From NCBI GenBank assembly GCA_049317645.1, contig JBMOHV010000047.1:1-13650 (forward strand): 13,650 bases of DNA, in the 5' to 3' direction. This DNA is from SYHX01 sp049317645 (GTDB lineage: Bacteria > Bacteroidota > Bacteroidia > UBA7662). Under the pieces are notes generated by a model. The model searched no databases, had not been told where the DNA came from, and worked only from the letters and a program-made list of their open reading frames with translations. The position numbers and the translations under genes were made by a program. Positions within the stretch are counted from its first letter, which is position 1, and every line of letters starts with the position of its first letter. This document shows positions 6,634 to 13,650 of the stretch, in pieces.

Positions 6634-7656
6634 ACCCCCGGTGGTGGTCGAGGCCGGAGGTACCACCCCCAAATGTCGGTAGGCTCGCTCGGTCAGTTCA
6701 CGGCCTCGCGGGGTGCGTTTGAGGTAACCCTCTTGGATCAAAAACGGTTCGTAGACTTCTTCGATGGTGCCTGCTTCTTCGCTAACGGCGGTCGCTATCG
6801 TATTGAGTCCCACCGGTCCTCCCGAAAATTTATGGTACAGGGTGGATAGAATTCGGTTGTCCATTTCGTCCAAGCCCCGGTGATCGACTTGCAAAGCGTC
6901 CAAGGCCAAATTGGCGATTTCCTGGTCGATAATGCCTTTGCCTTTGATCTGGGCAAAGTCCCGGGTTCTTCGTAACAATGCATTGGCAATACGCGGGGTC
7001 CCGCGGCTGCGCCTGGCCAATTCCTGGGAACCCCCTTCTTCGATGGGAACCCCCAGAATGCCCGATGAACGGGTGATGATACGGCTGAGCAAAGCCGAAT
7101 CGTAGTACTCCAATCGGGCGTTGATCCCAAAGCGGGCGCGCAGTGGGGCGGTTAGCAAGCCGGAGCGGGTGGTGGCCCCTATCAACGTGAAGGGTTGCAA
7201 AGCAATTTGAACCGAACGAGCATTGGGTCCGCTGTCAATCATGATATCGATCCGAAAATCCTCCATGGCCGAGTAGAGGTATTCTTCGACCACCGAACTC
7301 AAACGATGAATCTCGTCGATGAAGAGGACATCCCCCTCTTGCAATCCGGTGAGCAATCCGGCCAAATCGCCGGGTTTTTCGAGCACCGGTCCACTGGTCA
7401 TTTTGATTTGGGCCTTCATTTCGTTGGCGATCAAATGGGCGAGGGTGGTTTTGCCCAATCCCGGGGGTCCGTGCAACAGGACATGATCCAAGGCTTCACC
7501 CCGTCCCAAGGCAGCGGCCACAAAGACCCGCAGGTTCTCCATAACTTTGGTTTGACCCGTAAAATCTTCAAAGGTTCGGGGCCTCAAAACCAGCTCCTGG
7601 TCCTGCTCAGGATGACCCTCCGGGAGGGCGTCGGCTTCAAGGTTTGGATTGCGCAT
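6622..7656 (-). CDS. ruvB: Holliday junction branch-migration helicase RuvB
   Basis: This 344-residue AAA+ motor drives Holliday-junction branch migration with RuvA during recombinational repair. Visible elements are the N-terminal LRPRTFEDFTGQ (24-35), Walker A GPPGLGKTT (63-71), Walker B LFIDEIH (111-117), sensor 1 GATTRSG (160-166), the arginine-finger loop APLRARFG (170-177), sensor 2 RGTPRIANALLRR (218-230) and the winged helix (about 257-330, including GLDEMDNRIL). Length and motifs are complete. The ATG at 7656 faces away from the glycosyltransferase gene; a promoter-like element ends 4 nt upstream. A GGAG lies only 2 nt before the start, too close for a normal SD. ruvA and ruvC are not in the window. 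Confidence 0.98.
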   Translation of the reverse strand: MRNPNLEADALPEGHPEQDQELVLRPRTFEDFTGQTKVMENLRVFVAAALGRGEALDHVLLHGPPGLGKTTLAHLIANEMKAQIKMTSGPVLEKPGDLAGLLTGLQEGDVLFIDEIHRLSSVVEEYLYSAMEDFRIDIMIDSGPNARSVQIALQPFTLIGATTRSGLLTAPLRARFGINARLEYYDSALLSRIITRSSGILGVPIEEGGSQELARRSRGTPRIANALLRRTRDFAQIKGKGIIDQEIANLALDALQVDHRGLDEMDNRILSTLYHKFSGGPVGLNTIATAVSEEAGTIEEVYEPFLIQEGYLKRTPRGRELTERAYRHLGVVPPASTTTGGLFG

Positions 7657-7660
7657 GCTC

Positions 7661-7668
7661 CAAAATTA
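7661..7668 (-). promoter_or_regulatory. Candidate -7 element of ruvB
   Basis: The minus strand reads TAATTTTG, an exact match to TAnnTTTG, ending 4 nt before the ruvB ATG. If used, the mRNA would be leaderless or nearly so. No clear TTG lies at the -33 distance. The element sits in the 37-bp gap between divergent ruvB and the glycosyltransferase gene, where any promoter for either gene would have to lie or overlap coding sequence. Confidence 0.38.
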
Positions 7669-7693
7669 AGGCGTGAGCCGTATTTTGCAGGCT

Positions 7694-8443
7694 ATGGATT
7701 CGGATGCGCTGGTTATTGTGCCGACTTACAACGAAAGGGAGAATATTACGGCCTTTTTGAACAAAGTATTGGGTCTCTCGTACCCGCTGGAAATTCTGGT
7801 TGTGGACGATGGTTCTCCGGATGGAACCCAGGACCTGGTCCGTCAGGTGATGGAACAGCATCCAGGTAGGGTTCATTTACTGCCTCGTACCGCCAAAATG
7901 GGTTTGGGCACCGCCTACATTGCCGGTTTCCGTTGGGGGCTTTCCCGTTCCTACCAGTATTTTTTTGAAATCGACGCGGATTTTTCCCACAACCCCGATG
8001 ATCTTCTGCGCCTCCTGTCCGCCTGCCGCGACAAGTCCAGCGATTTGGCCATAGGTTCCCGCTATGCGACCGGTGTGAATGTGGTCAACTGGCCGATGAG
8101 TCGGGTCATGATGTCCTACTTTGCTTCCCGCTATGTGCAGTTCATCACGGGTCTCCCGGTGCACGATGCCACCGCCGGGTTCAAGTGTTACCAGCGCAGG
8201 GTTTTGGAACGCATCAATCTCGATAAAATTCGTTTTATCGGCTATGCCTTTCAGATTGAAATGAAATTCAAGGCCTGGAAAGCAGGCTTTCAGATCACCG
8301 AGGTCCCCATCATTTTTACGGACCGGACCCTGGGCCAAAGCAAGATTTCCAAAGGCATTATCAAGGAGGCCGTTTGGGGGGTGTTGATGTTACGGTGGAA
8401 CGCGTTTTGGGGTATGCGTGGGGCTTTTAATTCCAAACCATGA
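7694..8443 (+). CDS. Polyprenol-phosphate mannosyltransferase-like GT2 glycosyltransferase (Dpm1-like)
   Basis: This 249-residue GT-A-fold enzyme should transfer a sugar from a nucleotide donor to a lipid (polyprenyl) phosphate at the inner face of the membrane. Motifs are LVIVPTYNERENI (6-18), VVDDGSPDGT (36-45), the metal-binding DADFSHNP (94-101), DATAGFKCYQRRVLE (158-172), GYAFQIEMKFKA (183-194) and the acceptor-side RTLGQSKISKG (211-221). There is no C-terminal membrane domain, as in single-domain Dpm1 proteins. A GTG at 7673 would add seven residues, but ATG 7694 begins right before the first beta strand as in relatives. It overlaps kdsA by 4 nt (ATGA), implying coupled translation and a role near lipopolysaccharide or glycoprotein assembly. 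The donor sugar is inferred only from family resemblance. Confidence 0.9.
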   Translation: MDSDALVIVPTYNERENITAFLNKVLGLSYPLEILVVDDGSPDGTQDLVRQVMEQHPGRVHLLPRTAKMGLGTAYIAGFRWGLSRSYQYFFEIDADFSHNPDDLLRLLSACRDKSSDLAIGSRYATGVNVVNWPMSRVMMSYFASRYVQFITGLPVHDATAGFKCYQRRVLERINLDKIRFIGYAFQIEMKFKAWKAGFQITEVPIIFTDRTLGQSKISKGIIKEAVWGVLMLRWNAFWGMRGAFNSKP

Positions 8444-9258
8444 ACCTGGATAACTTGCTGGAGGCCATGCCTTCACAGCCTTTGTTTTTGATTGCCGGAC
8501 CTTGTGTTGTAGAATCCAAGGACTTGTGCATGGAAGTGGCGGAAACAGTCCTCCACCTATGCAAGGAGCGGGGCATTCCGTATGTCTTCAAAGCCTCGTA
8601 CCGCAAGGCCAACCGATCCTCGGCCGCTTCGTTTACAGGTATTGGCGATGACCAGGCCTTGGCGGTCTTGGCGGAGGTCCGTTCCACCTACGCGGTCCCG
8701 GTCTTGACCGATATCCACAACGAATCCGAGGCCCTCAAAGCCGCTGCTTCGGTGGATGTTTTGCAGATACCGGCCTTTTTGGCTCGTCAAAGTGATTTGT
8801 TACAGGCAGCTGCTCGAACCGGACGTTGGGTCAACATCAAAAAAGGACAGTTCATGTCGCCTTCGTCCATGAAATTCGCCGCCGACAAGGTTTCCCAAGA
8901 AGGAAACCAGCGGATATGGTTAACCGAGCGGGGATCGCAATTTGGGTACCACGACTTGGTGGTGGATTTTCGTTCGGTACCCATCATGCAAGGACTGGGT
9001 TATCCGGTGGTGGTGGACATAACCCATTCCCTTCAGAGGCCCAACCAAGAAAGCGGTGTAACATCCGGCACCCCTGAGTTTATTGAAACCATGGGACGCG
9101 CGGCCGTGGCCGCAGGGTCCCGTGGTATTTTTTTGGAGACCCATCCCCAACCATCCCAGGCCAAATCGGACGGGGCCAACATGTTGCCTTTGAATAAGTT
9201 AGAAGGCCTGTTGGACCGTTTAGCGGCCTTGGCCCACCTGGTGCATACCTGGTCTTAG
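8440..9258 (+). CDS. kdsA: 3-deoxy-8-phosphooctulonate (KDO-8-P) synthase
   Basis: This 272-residue cytosolic enzyme condenses phosphoenolpyruvate with arabinose 5-phosphate to make KDO-8-phosphate for the lipopolysaccharide inner core. Signatures are LIAGPCVVES (17-26), FKASYRKANRSS (50-61), IPAFLARQSDLL (110-121), NIKKGQF (132-138), LTERG (161-165), DITHSLQRPN (193-202), SGTPEFIE (209-216) and ETHPQPSQAKSDGANM (233-248). Cys22 in AGPC, with His196, Glu233 and Asp244, matches the ligand set of the metal-dependent class; the metal-independent enterobacterial type has Asn at the cysteine position. It differs from the related DAHP synthases by the KANRSS and SDGANM motifs. The start overlaps the preceding glycosyltransferase stop. 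The 23-bp gap to the convergent gene shows no convincing terminator. Confidence 0.97.
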   Translation: MNLDNLLEAMPSQPLFLIAGPCVVESKDLCMEVAETVLHLCKERGIPYVFKASYRKANRSSAASFTGIGDDQALAVLAEVRSTYAVPVLTDIHNESEALKAAASVDVLQIPAFLARQSDLLQAAARTGRWVNIKKGQFMSPSSMKFAADKVSQEGNQRIWLTERGSQFGYHDLVVDFRSVPIMQGLGYPVVVDITHSLQRPNQESGVTSGTPEFIETMGRAAVAAGSRGIFLETHPQPSQAKSDGANMLPLNKLEGLLDRLAALAHLVHTWS

Positions 9259-9281
9259 CCAATAACCCGAGCCCTAGGGGA

Positions 9282-11060
9282 CTAAGGAAGGATACTAATT
9301 TGGGTTCGGCGGTCCTTGGCCCTGGATTCTGGCCGGTCATCGGAGGATAAAGGTCTGGAGGAACCGTAACCAACGGCAACCAATCGACGCGGGTCACAGC
9401 CCTGGACGATGAGCCAATTCCGAATATACTGAGCTCTGCGATTGGATAAATCTAGGTTGTGTTGGGGCGACCCGGTGGCATCGGTATGGCCTTGGACTTC
9501 GATTCGGATTTCGGGATTGCGTTTTAGCCATTGCAAAAGGCTTTGGAGCGCGGGTTCCGAGTCCGCCAAGGGTTGATCCTGGTCCACCCCATAGTAGAGA
9601 TGATTCAAGACCCATTCGGTGGGACGTTGGGGTAGGGGGGTCGCAAACGTATCGGGGGGACTCAAACGGGGTTGCGATGCAGTATCCAATTCAACACGCA
9701 GGAGACGAATCCCTTGCTCGGTTTCACGACTTAACCAAGCCATCCGGCCGTCCGGTTCCAGGACCAATCCCATTTCATCCCTGTAGGAATTAAGGGGAGG
9801 CCCCAGGTTGGTGGGAGCCAACCATCGAGCCGATGATAGAGCGTTGGCATCCCTTCGGCTCCGGTACAAATCCAATTGACCCATGCCGGCATGTCCAGAC
9901 GAAGCGAAATACAAATCCATTCCGTTGGGATGCAAGTAAGGGCTGTTCTCGCTGTACGGCGTGTTGATGTTGCTATCCAGAGGCACCGGTTCCGACCAAA
10001 CCAAACGATCCGGGTCCATCCCGGACCAATTCCACCAGGAAATATTCAAGGGGAATCCGGCGGTATCAACGGGCCAACCGCTTGAATCCAAGCGCGCTTG
10101 GCTCATCCACAAATCACTGCCCCCTTGGCTGCCCCTTCGGTTGCTCGCAAAATACAAAGTCAAACCGTCGCTACTCAGGGTGGGATGGGCATCCCAAGCG
10201 GCAGAGTTCACAAAGGGCCCCGCGGAATGTACGGCGCCCCAACCTCCTTTTTCTTTCATAACATAATACAAGTCACAGGATCCCTGCCCGCCTTCCCGAT
10301 AACACCCTGTAAACCAAAGCATGTGGCCGTCCGGACTTAACCAGCAACCGCCTTCGTCCAAGTCGCTGTTCACGGGCGCTCCCAATCGCTGCCCCGCCGA
10401 CCATGAACCGTTTTCTTGGCGACTTTCAAAAAAATCTTCCCCCTTTTCATCCCGACGGGTCAGGATCATTTGCCGTCCGCCGTTGCACAAACAGGGTAGA
10501 TAGGCTTGCAGTCCCCCGTCAATCGTCGCAGGAGCCGGCTCCAGTCGTTGAGGTCTTGGTTTCTTGAGGGACTGCCATCCAAATCCGGCTTGTTTGCGCC
10601 ACAAATCCATATCTCGCAGTTGTTCCGATGTGGCTTTGGGGAAAAACGGAATCCGGTTGTAGTATTCCATGATGGTGGCATAATCCCCCACATGCATGGA
10701 TGCATTGAACAGTCCATGAAAGCCTTTGACCGAAAGGCGGGGGTGCAAATCCACACAGCGCCTAAAGGCCCTTTGGGCCTCGGACCATTCCCGTGTTTGA
10801 AGGTGCAAATCACCCAAAATCAGCCAACCCGGTGCGTGTTCGGGGTAACGATCGCAGAGCGTTTGGACTTTGGCAATGGCCAAATCGTAACGGCCTTCGT
10901 TGACCGGTTCCAGGGCTTTGCTGAATTTGAGATCTATCTTCCGGGTATCGGTGTACACCGGGACGGCCTCCGATGCTTGATTTCCGGAAGGGGTGGTTTG
11001 GGCCAGGGACCTAAGATGAACCAATGCCCAAGCCAGGACAAGGACCTTAAGGAATCTCAA
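9282..11060 (-). CDS. TPR / PD40 beta-propeller / OmpA C-terminal domain envelope protein (PorE-like architecture)
   Basis: The protein has 592 residues with a TTG start at 11060, chosen because it gives a short basic N-terminus and signal peptide (RFLKVLVLAWALVHLRSLAQ, residues 2-21) and overlaps queE by only 14 nt. The only ATG lies 138 nt further upstream, inside queE. A TPR-like region (about 45-135) is followed by at least four PD40/WD40-like blades (about 233-445), each with an S/H-P/S-D/N-G turn followed by L-W/Y-F. The C-terminal OmpA domain (about 484-592) has GHTDATG (524-530) and NLDLSNRRA (535-543), carrying the Asp and Arg that bind peptidoglycan diaminopimelate. The order resembles PorE of the type IX secretion system, but I see no carboxypeptidase-regulatory-like domain and no lipobox cysteine, so equivalence is not established. 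It probably sits in the periplasm, holding the cell wall. Confidence 0.85.
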   Translation of the reverse strand: MRFLKVLVLAWALVHLRSLAQTTPSGNQASEAVPVYTDTRKIDLKFSKALEPVNEGRYDLAIAKVQTLCDRYPEHAPGWLILGDLHLQTREWSEAQRAFRRCVDLHPRLSVKGFHGLFNASMHVGDYATIMEYYNRIPFFPKATSEQLRDMDLWRKQAGFGWQSLKKPRPQRLEPAPATIDGGLQAYLPCLCNGGRQMILTRRDEKGEDFFESRQENGSWSAGQRLGAPVNSDLDEGGCWLSPDGHMLWFTGCYREGGQGSCDLYYVMKEKGGWGAVHSAGPFVNSAAWDAHPTLSSDGLTLYFASNRRGSQGGSDLWMSQARLDSSGWPVDTAGFPLNISWWNWSGMDPDRLVWSEPVPLDSNINTPYSENSPYLHPNGMDLYFASSGHAGMGQLDLYRSRRDANALSSARWLAPTNLGPPLNSYRDEMGLVLEPDGRMAWLSRETEQGIRLLRVELDTASQPRLSPPDTFATPLPQRPTEWVLNHLYYGVDQDQPLADSEPALQSLLQWLKRNPEIRIEVQGHTDATGSPQHNLDLSNRRAQYIRNWLIVQGCDPRRLVAVGYGSSRPLSSDDRPESRAKDRRTQISILP

Positions 11061-11646
11061 GGTATTTGTGGGTTTGGAGGGACAAGGTCCACTCCGGATT
11101 TTCCTGGACAAAACGAACCAAAAGGGGGGCGATGCTTTCGCTCTTGCTCCATTCCGGTTGAACAAAAAGCCGACAACCGGGGCGAAGTCCCGTAACAAAA
11201 CCCTTCATCCAATCCAAATCCGACGGGTGATACACCACCACCTTGAATTCATGCGCGCGGGCAAGAGACTCAGCCAAAGGCTCTTTGAACTTTTTGGGGG
11301 ATAGGCAGACCCAATCAAATTGGCCTCGAATCGGATAGACCCCGGAGGTTTCGAGCCAAATTTTCAACCCCCGATTTTTTAAGGCCATGCAGAGGTCTCC
11401 TAAATCATAGGTGCAGGGTTCTCCGCCGGTGATGACCACCGACGGGGCACCGGAGGAACCAGCGGCTTCGGCCAATTCTTCGACGGATTGGGAAGGATGT
11501 GCCTGGGCATCCCAAGAATCTTTGACATCGCACCAAACACAGCCCACGGTGCATCCGCCCAAACGAATAAAATAGGCCGGGCGGCCGCTGTGGTATCCTT
11601 CGCCTTGGAGGCTGAGGAACTGCTCCATGACCGGAAGCTTGTCCAT
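11047..11646 (-). CDS. queE: 7-carboxy-7-deazaguanine synthase QueE
   Basis: This 199-residue radical SAM enzyme converts 6-carboxytetrahydropterin to 7-carboxy-7-deazaguanine, a step towards queuosine in tRNA. The N-terminal MEQFLSLQGEG (7-17) binds substrate, and the cluster motif is the canonical radical SAM CxxxCxxC (Cys32, Cys36, Cys39 in GGCTVGCVWCD). SAM-binding TGGEPC lies at 73-78, and the C-terminus ends in the typical LSLQTHKYLEIP. The short length is normal for this family. The ATG at 11646 is 3 nt after the folD stop, and the 3' end contains the start of the OmpA-domain gene. No other queuosine gene lies in the window. Confidence 0.94.
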   Translation of the reverse strand: MDKLPVMEQFLSLQGEGYHSGRPAYFIRLGGCTVGCVWCDVKDSWDAQAHPSQSVEELAEAAGSSGAPSVVITGGEPCTYDLGDLCMALKNRGLKIWLETSGVYPIRGQFDWVCLSPKKFKEPLAESLARAHEFKVVVYHPSDLDWMKGFVTGLRPGCRLFVQPEWSKSESIAPLLVRFVQENPEWTLSLQTHKYLEIP

Positions 11647-11649
11647 GGA

Positions 11650-12543
11650 TTAGGTTGGATTGGCTGCTTGCCAGGTATTCTGCAAAAGGGAAGCAATGGT
11701 CATGGGGCCCACACCCCCGGGGACCGGTGTGATGGCCCTGCAGAGTGGGGCAACCTCTTCAAAGCAAACATCTCCACTCAAGGCATAGCCGCTGCGCTTG
11801 CTGGGGTCCACCACCCGCGTAGTTCCAACATCAATGACCACGGCACCCGGACGCACCATATCCGCGGTCACAAAACCTGGCTGTCCCAAGGCGGCGACCA
11901 AAAGATCGGCTCTGCGGCAATGTTCCTTCAAATCCACCGTCCGCGAATGGCAGAGGGTGACGGTGCAATTACCGGGGTTGGTGTTACGGGATAGCATTTG
12001 GGCCAAGGGGGAACCCACAATGGGACTCCTTCCCAAGACCACGGCGTGCATTCCGCGGATGTCGATGTGGTTGCGGTGAATTAATTCCAGAATACCGGAA
12101 GGGGTGGCCGGTTTATAGCAGGGCAGTCCCAGCGCCATCCGTCCCAAGTTGACCGGGTGAAAGCCGTCCACATCCTTGGTGGGCAGGATGGCCAGGTTCA
12201 CTTCGGTGGCATCCAGGTGGGCGGGCAGGGGCAACTGCACGATGTAACCGTCAACGCCCGGATCTTGGTTGAGGCGATGGACCACCTCCATCAGTTCTTT
12301 TTGGGTCACCGAACTGTCAAGGCGAACGATCTCCGAGCCAAAACCCACCGATGCACAGGCTTTGATTTTGTGGGCCACGTACGTTTCACTCCCGCCGTCG
12401 TTGCCAACCAAAACCGCTGTGAGGTGGGGGGGGCGCTGGCCTGATTGAAGGCGCAAGCGGTTCAGTTCCCGTAATTCCTCCCGGATTTGCTCTGCGGTGG
12501 CCTGGCCGTCCAGGATGAGAGGTGCGCCGTGGCTCGATAGCAT
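11650..12543 (-). CDS. folD: Bifunctional methylenetetrahydrofolate dehydrogenase / methenyltetrahydrofolate cyclohydrolase
   Basis: This 297-residue cytosolic enzyme interconverts 5,10-methylene- and 10-formyl-tetrahydrofolate using NADP+. Family motifs are SETYVAHKIKAC (52-63) with catalytic Tyr55 and Lys59, GYIVQLPLPAHLD (99-111), DVDGFHPVNLG (124-134), PATPSGILELI (145-155), the nucleotide-binding GRSPIVGSPLA (171-181), VIDVGTTRV (236-244), and ITPVPGGVGPMTIASLLQNT (271-290). All key residues are present. The ATG at 12543 shares one base with the lepA stop (TAATG), so translation is probably coupled to lepA. queE follows after 3 nt. Confidence 0.97.
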   Translation of the reverse strand: MLSSHGAPLILDGQATAEQIREELRELNRLRLQSGQRPPHLTAVLVGNDGGSETYVAHKIKACASVGFGSEIVRLDSSVTQKELMEVVHRLNQDPGVDGYIVQLPLPAHLDATEVNLAILPTKDVDGFHPVNLGRMALGLPCYKPATPSGILELIHRNHIDIRGMHAVVLGRSPIVGSPLAQMLSRNTNPGNCTVTLCHSRTVDLKEHCRRADLLVAALGQPGFVTADMVRPGAVVIDVGTTRVVDPSKRSGYALSGDVCFEEVAPLCRAITPVPGGVGPMTIASLLQNTWQAANPT

Positions 12544-13650
12544 TAGTCCAGTTTGAGTACCGCCAAAAAGGCGCTTTGAGGAATCTCTACATTGCCCACC
12601 TGGCGCATGCGTTTCTTGCCTTTCTTTTGCTTTTCAAGCAATTTGCGTTTGCGGGAGATATCCCCCCCGTAACATTTGGCCGTCACATCTTTGCGCAGGG
12701 CCTTGAGGGTCTCGCGGGCAATGATTTTGGCCCCAATAGAGGCCTGTATGGCTACTTCGAACTGTTGACGGGTCAACAATTCCTTGAGCTTTTCACACAT
12801 CTTTTTTCCCAATTCATAGGCCTTGTCAGCATGGATCAGGGCTGATAGGGCATCCACCGGTTCGGTGTTAAGACGAATATCCATGCGGACCAAGCGTGAT
12901 TGACGGTAACCAATCAGATGGTAGTCAAAAGAAGCGTACCCTCTGGAAATGGTTTTGAGTTTGTCGTAGAAGTCAAAAACGATTTCTCCCAAGGGCATAT
13001 CGAACGTAATCTCGACCCGGTTGGAACTCAGGTAGGTCTGGTTGGTGATCACGCCCCGCTTGTGCATGCACAATGCAATGACCGGACCGATATAATCCGA
13101 CTTGGTAATGACCTGCGCATGGATAAACGGTTCTTCGATAAAATCAATATGGCTGGGATCCGGAAGATCGGAAGGGTTGTTCACGGTTAGCATTTCGCCT
13201 TTGGTGGTTTGGCAGAAATACGAAACGTTGGGAACCGTGGTGATGACCGTCATGTTGAATTCTCTCTCGAGGCGCTCCTGGATGATTTCCATATGCAGCA
13301 TCCCCAAAAATCCGCAGCGGAAACCAAAGCCCAAGGCCGCCGAGGATTCGGGTTCAAAAACCAAGGACGCATCGTTCAACTGAAGCTTTTCCATCGAATC
13401 CCTAAGTTCCTCGTAATCTTCGGTATCCACAGGATAAATCCCTGCAAAAACCATGGGCTTGACCTCTTCAAAACCCTTGATGCCTTCCGCACAGGGTCTC
13501 TCCATGCTGGTGATGGTGTCACCGACCTGGACTTCACGAGCTTGTTTGATGCCGGAAATGATATACCCTACATCCCCGGTTTCAACGGTTTCCCTGGGTT
13601 GGGGTTTGAGTTTGAGAATGCCGACTTCATCGGCCAGGTATTCCTTGCCT
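12543..13650 (-). CDS. lepA: Translation elongation factor 4 (LepA), C-terminal part, cut by window edge
   Basis: The visible 368 codons are the C-terminal part of a roughly 600-residue ribosome-associated GTPase that back-translocates or remodels stalled elongation complexes. The frame is open to the right edge, and the portion upstream of the Met at 13505 reads TGDVGYIISGIKQAREVQVG, a LepA domain II signature, so that Met is internal and not the start. Further on are GFRCGFLGMLHMEIIQERLE (domain III), the domain IV region, and the LepA-specific tail with AKCYGGDISRKRKLLEKQK and RMRQVGNVEIPQSAFLAVLK. The GTP-binding domain lies outside the window. It is the first visible gene of the lepA-folD-queE-OmpA operon. 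Confidence 0.97.
   Translation of the reverse strand, partial: GKEYLADEVGILKLKPQPRETVETGDVGYIISGIKQAREVQVGDTITSMERPCAEGIKGFEEVKPMVFAGIYPVDTEDYEELRDSMEKLQLNDASLVFEPESSAALGFGFRCGFLGMLHMEIIQERLEREFNMTVITTVPNVSYFCQTTKGEMLTVNNPSDLPDPSHIDFIEEPFIHAQVITKSDYIGPVIALCMHKRGVITNQTYLSSNRVEITFDMPLGEIVFDFYDKLKTISRGYASFDYHLIGYRQSRLVRMDIRLNTEPVDALSALIHADKAYELGKKMCEKLKELLTRQQFEVAIQASIGAKIIARETLKALRKDVTAKCYGGDISRKRKLLEKQKKGKKRMRQVGNVEIPQSAFLAVLKLD

Noticed and set aside
6631..6675. GGTGGT...ACCACC inverted repeat just past dapB
   Set aside because: It lies within the ruvB C-terminal coding sequence, has a large loop and no T tract, so it is not supported as a terminator.
7673..7693. GTG start seven codons upstream for the glycosyltransferase
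   Set aside because: ATG 7694 begins right before the first conserved strand as in relatives, and no ribosome-binding site supports the GTG.
9259..9300. Possible bidirectional terminator between kdsA and the OmpA-domain gene
   Set aside because: CCCTAGGGG is a palindrome without a loop, the AACCC/GGGTT pair is only 5 bp and widely spaced, and there is no T run.
11488..12444. Long plus-strand open frames opposite folD and queE
   Set aside because: They are antisense to clearly conserved enzymes and show no recognisable protein content; high-GC codon bias produces such shadows.
1..13650. Mobile elements, CRISPR arrays, phage genes, toxin-antitoxin or defence genes
   Set aside because: No transposase, integrase, regularly spaced repeats, terminal inverted repeats or small paired genes were seen; all sizeable stretches are explained by conserved chromosomal genes.

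Overview
The window looks like chromosomal DNA of a Gram-negative Bacteroidota bacterium with a fairly high GC content (about 55% by eye). Three things support this. The run parA-parB-DUF5683-dapB is a gene order typical of that phylum. A TPR/PD40/OmpA-type protein like those of Bacteroidota envelopes is present. Nearly all genes lack Shine-Dalgarno (SD) sequences, and a few TAnnTTTG promoter-like elements occur. kdsA implies a KDO-containing lipopolysaccharide. I would not assign the organism below phylum from this sequence.

Layout. Bases 1-215 hold no gene except the terminator of tRNA-Ser(UGA), which lies on the minus strand at 216-300. Next comes a minus-strand pair: an orphan family-5 solute-binding lipoprotein (1763-3493) followed 4 nt later by a MATE exporter (400-1758). 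Divergent from it is a plus-strand cluster: parA, parB, a DUF5683 membrane protein and dapB (3542-6633). ruvB (6622-7656, minus) converges on dapB with a 12-nt overlap. A polyprenol-phosphate-mannose-synthase-like glycosyltransferase (7694-8443) and kdsA (8440-9258) form a translationally coupled plus-strand pair. Converging on these is a tightly packed minus-strand operon, in transcription order lepA (cut by the right edge), folD, queE, and a TPR/PD40/OmpA envelope protein (9282-13650).

Functions. The window is mostly housekeeping: chromosome partitioning, lysine/diaminopimelate synthesis, Holliday-junction migration, KDO synthesis, one-carbon folate metabolism, queuosine precursor synthesis, and translation elongation factor 4. 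Gene packing is very dense: starts and stops overlap or lie a few bases apart, and no gene-free stretch exceeds about 215 bases.

I see no transposon, phage, CRISPR, toxin-antitoxin or defence system, and no convincing undescribed multi-gene system. The unusual points are small-scale. A full-length SD sequence precedes the solute-binding protein, while the other genes have none or only weak partial matches. A 24-bp tandem duplication doubles that protein's lipobox. The OmpA-like gene has an inferred TTG start inside queE. Promoter-like elements lie exactly 4 nt before both the tRNA and ruvB.
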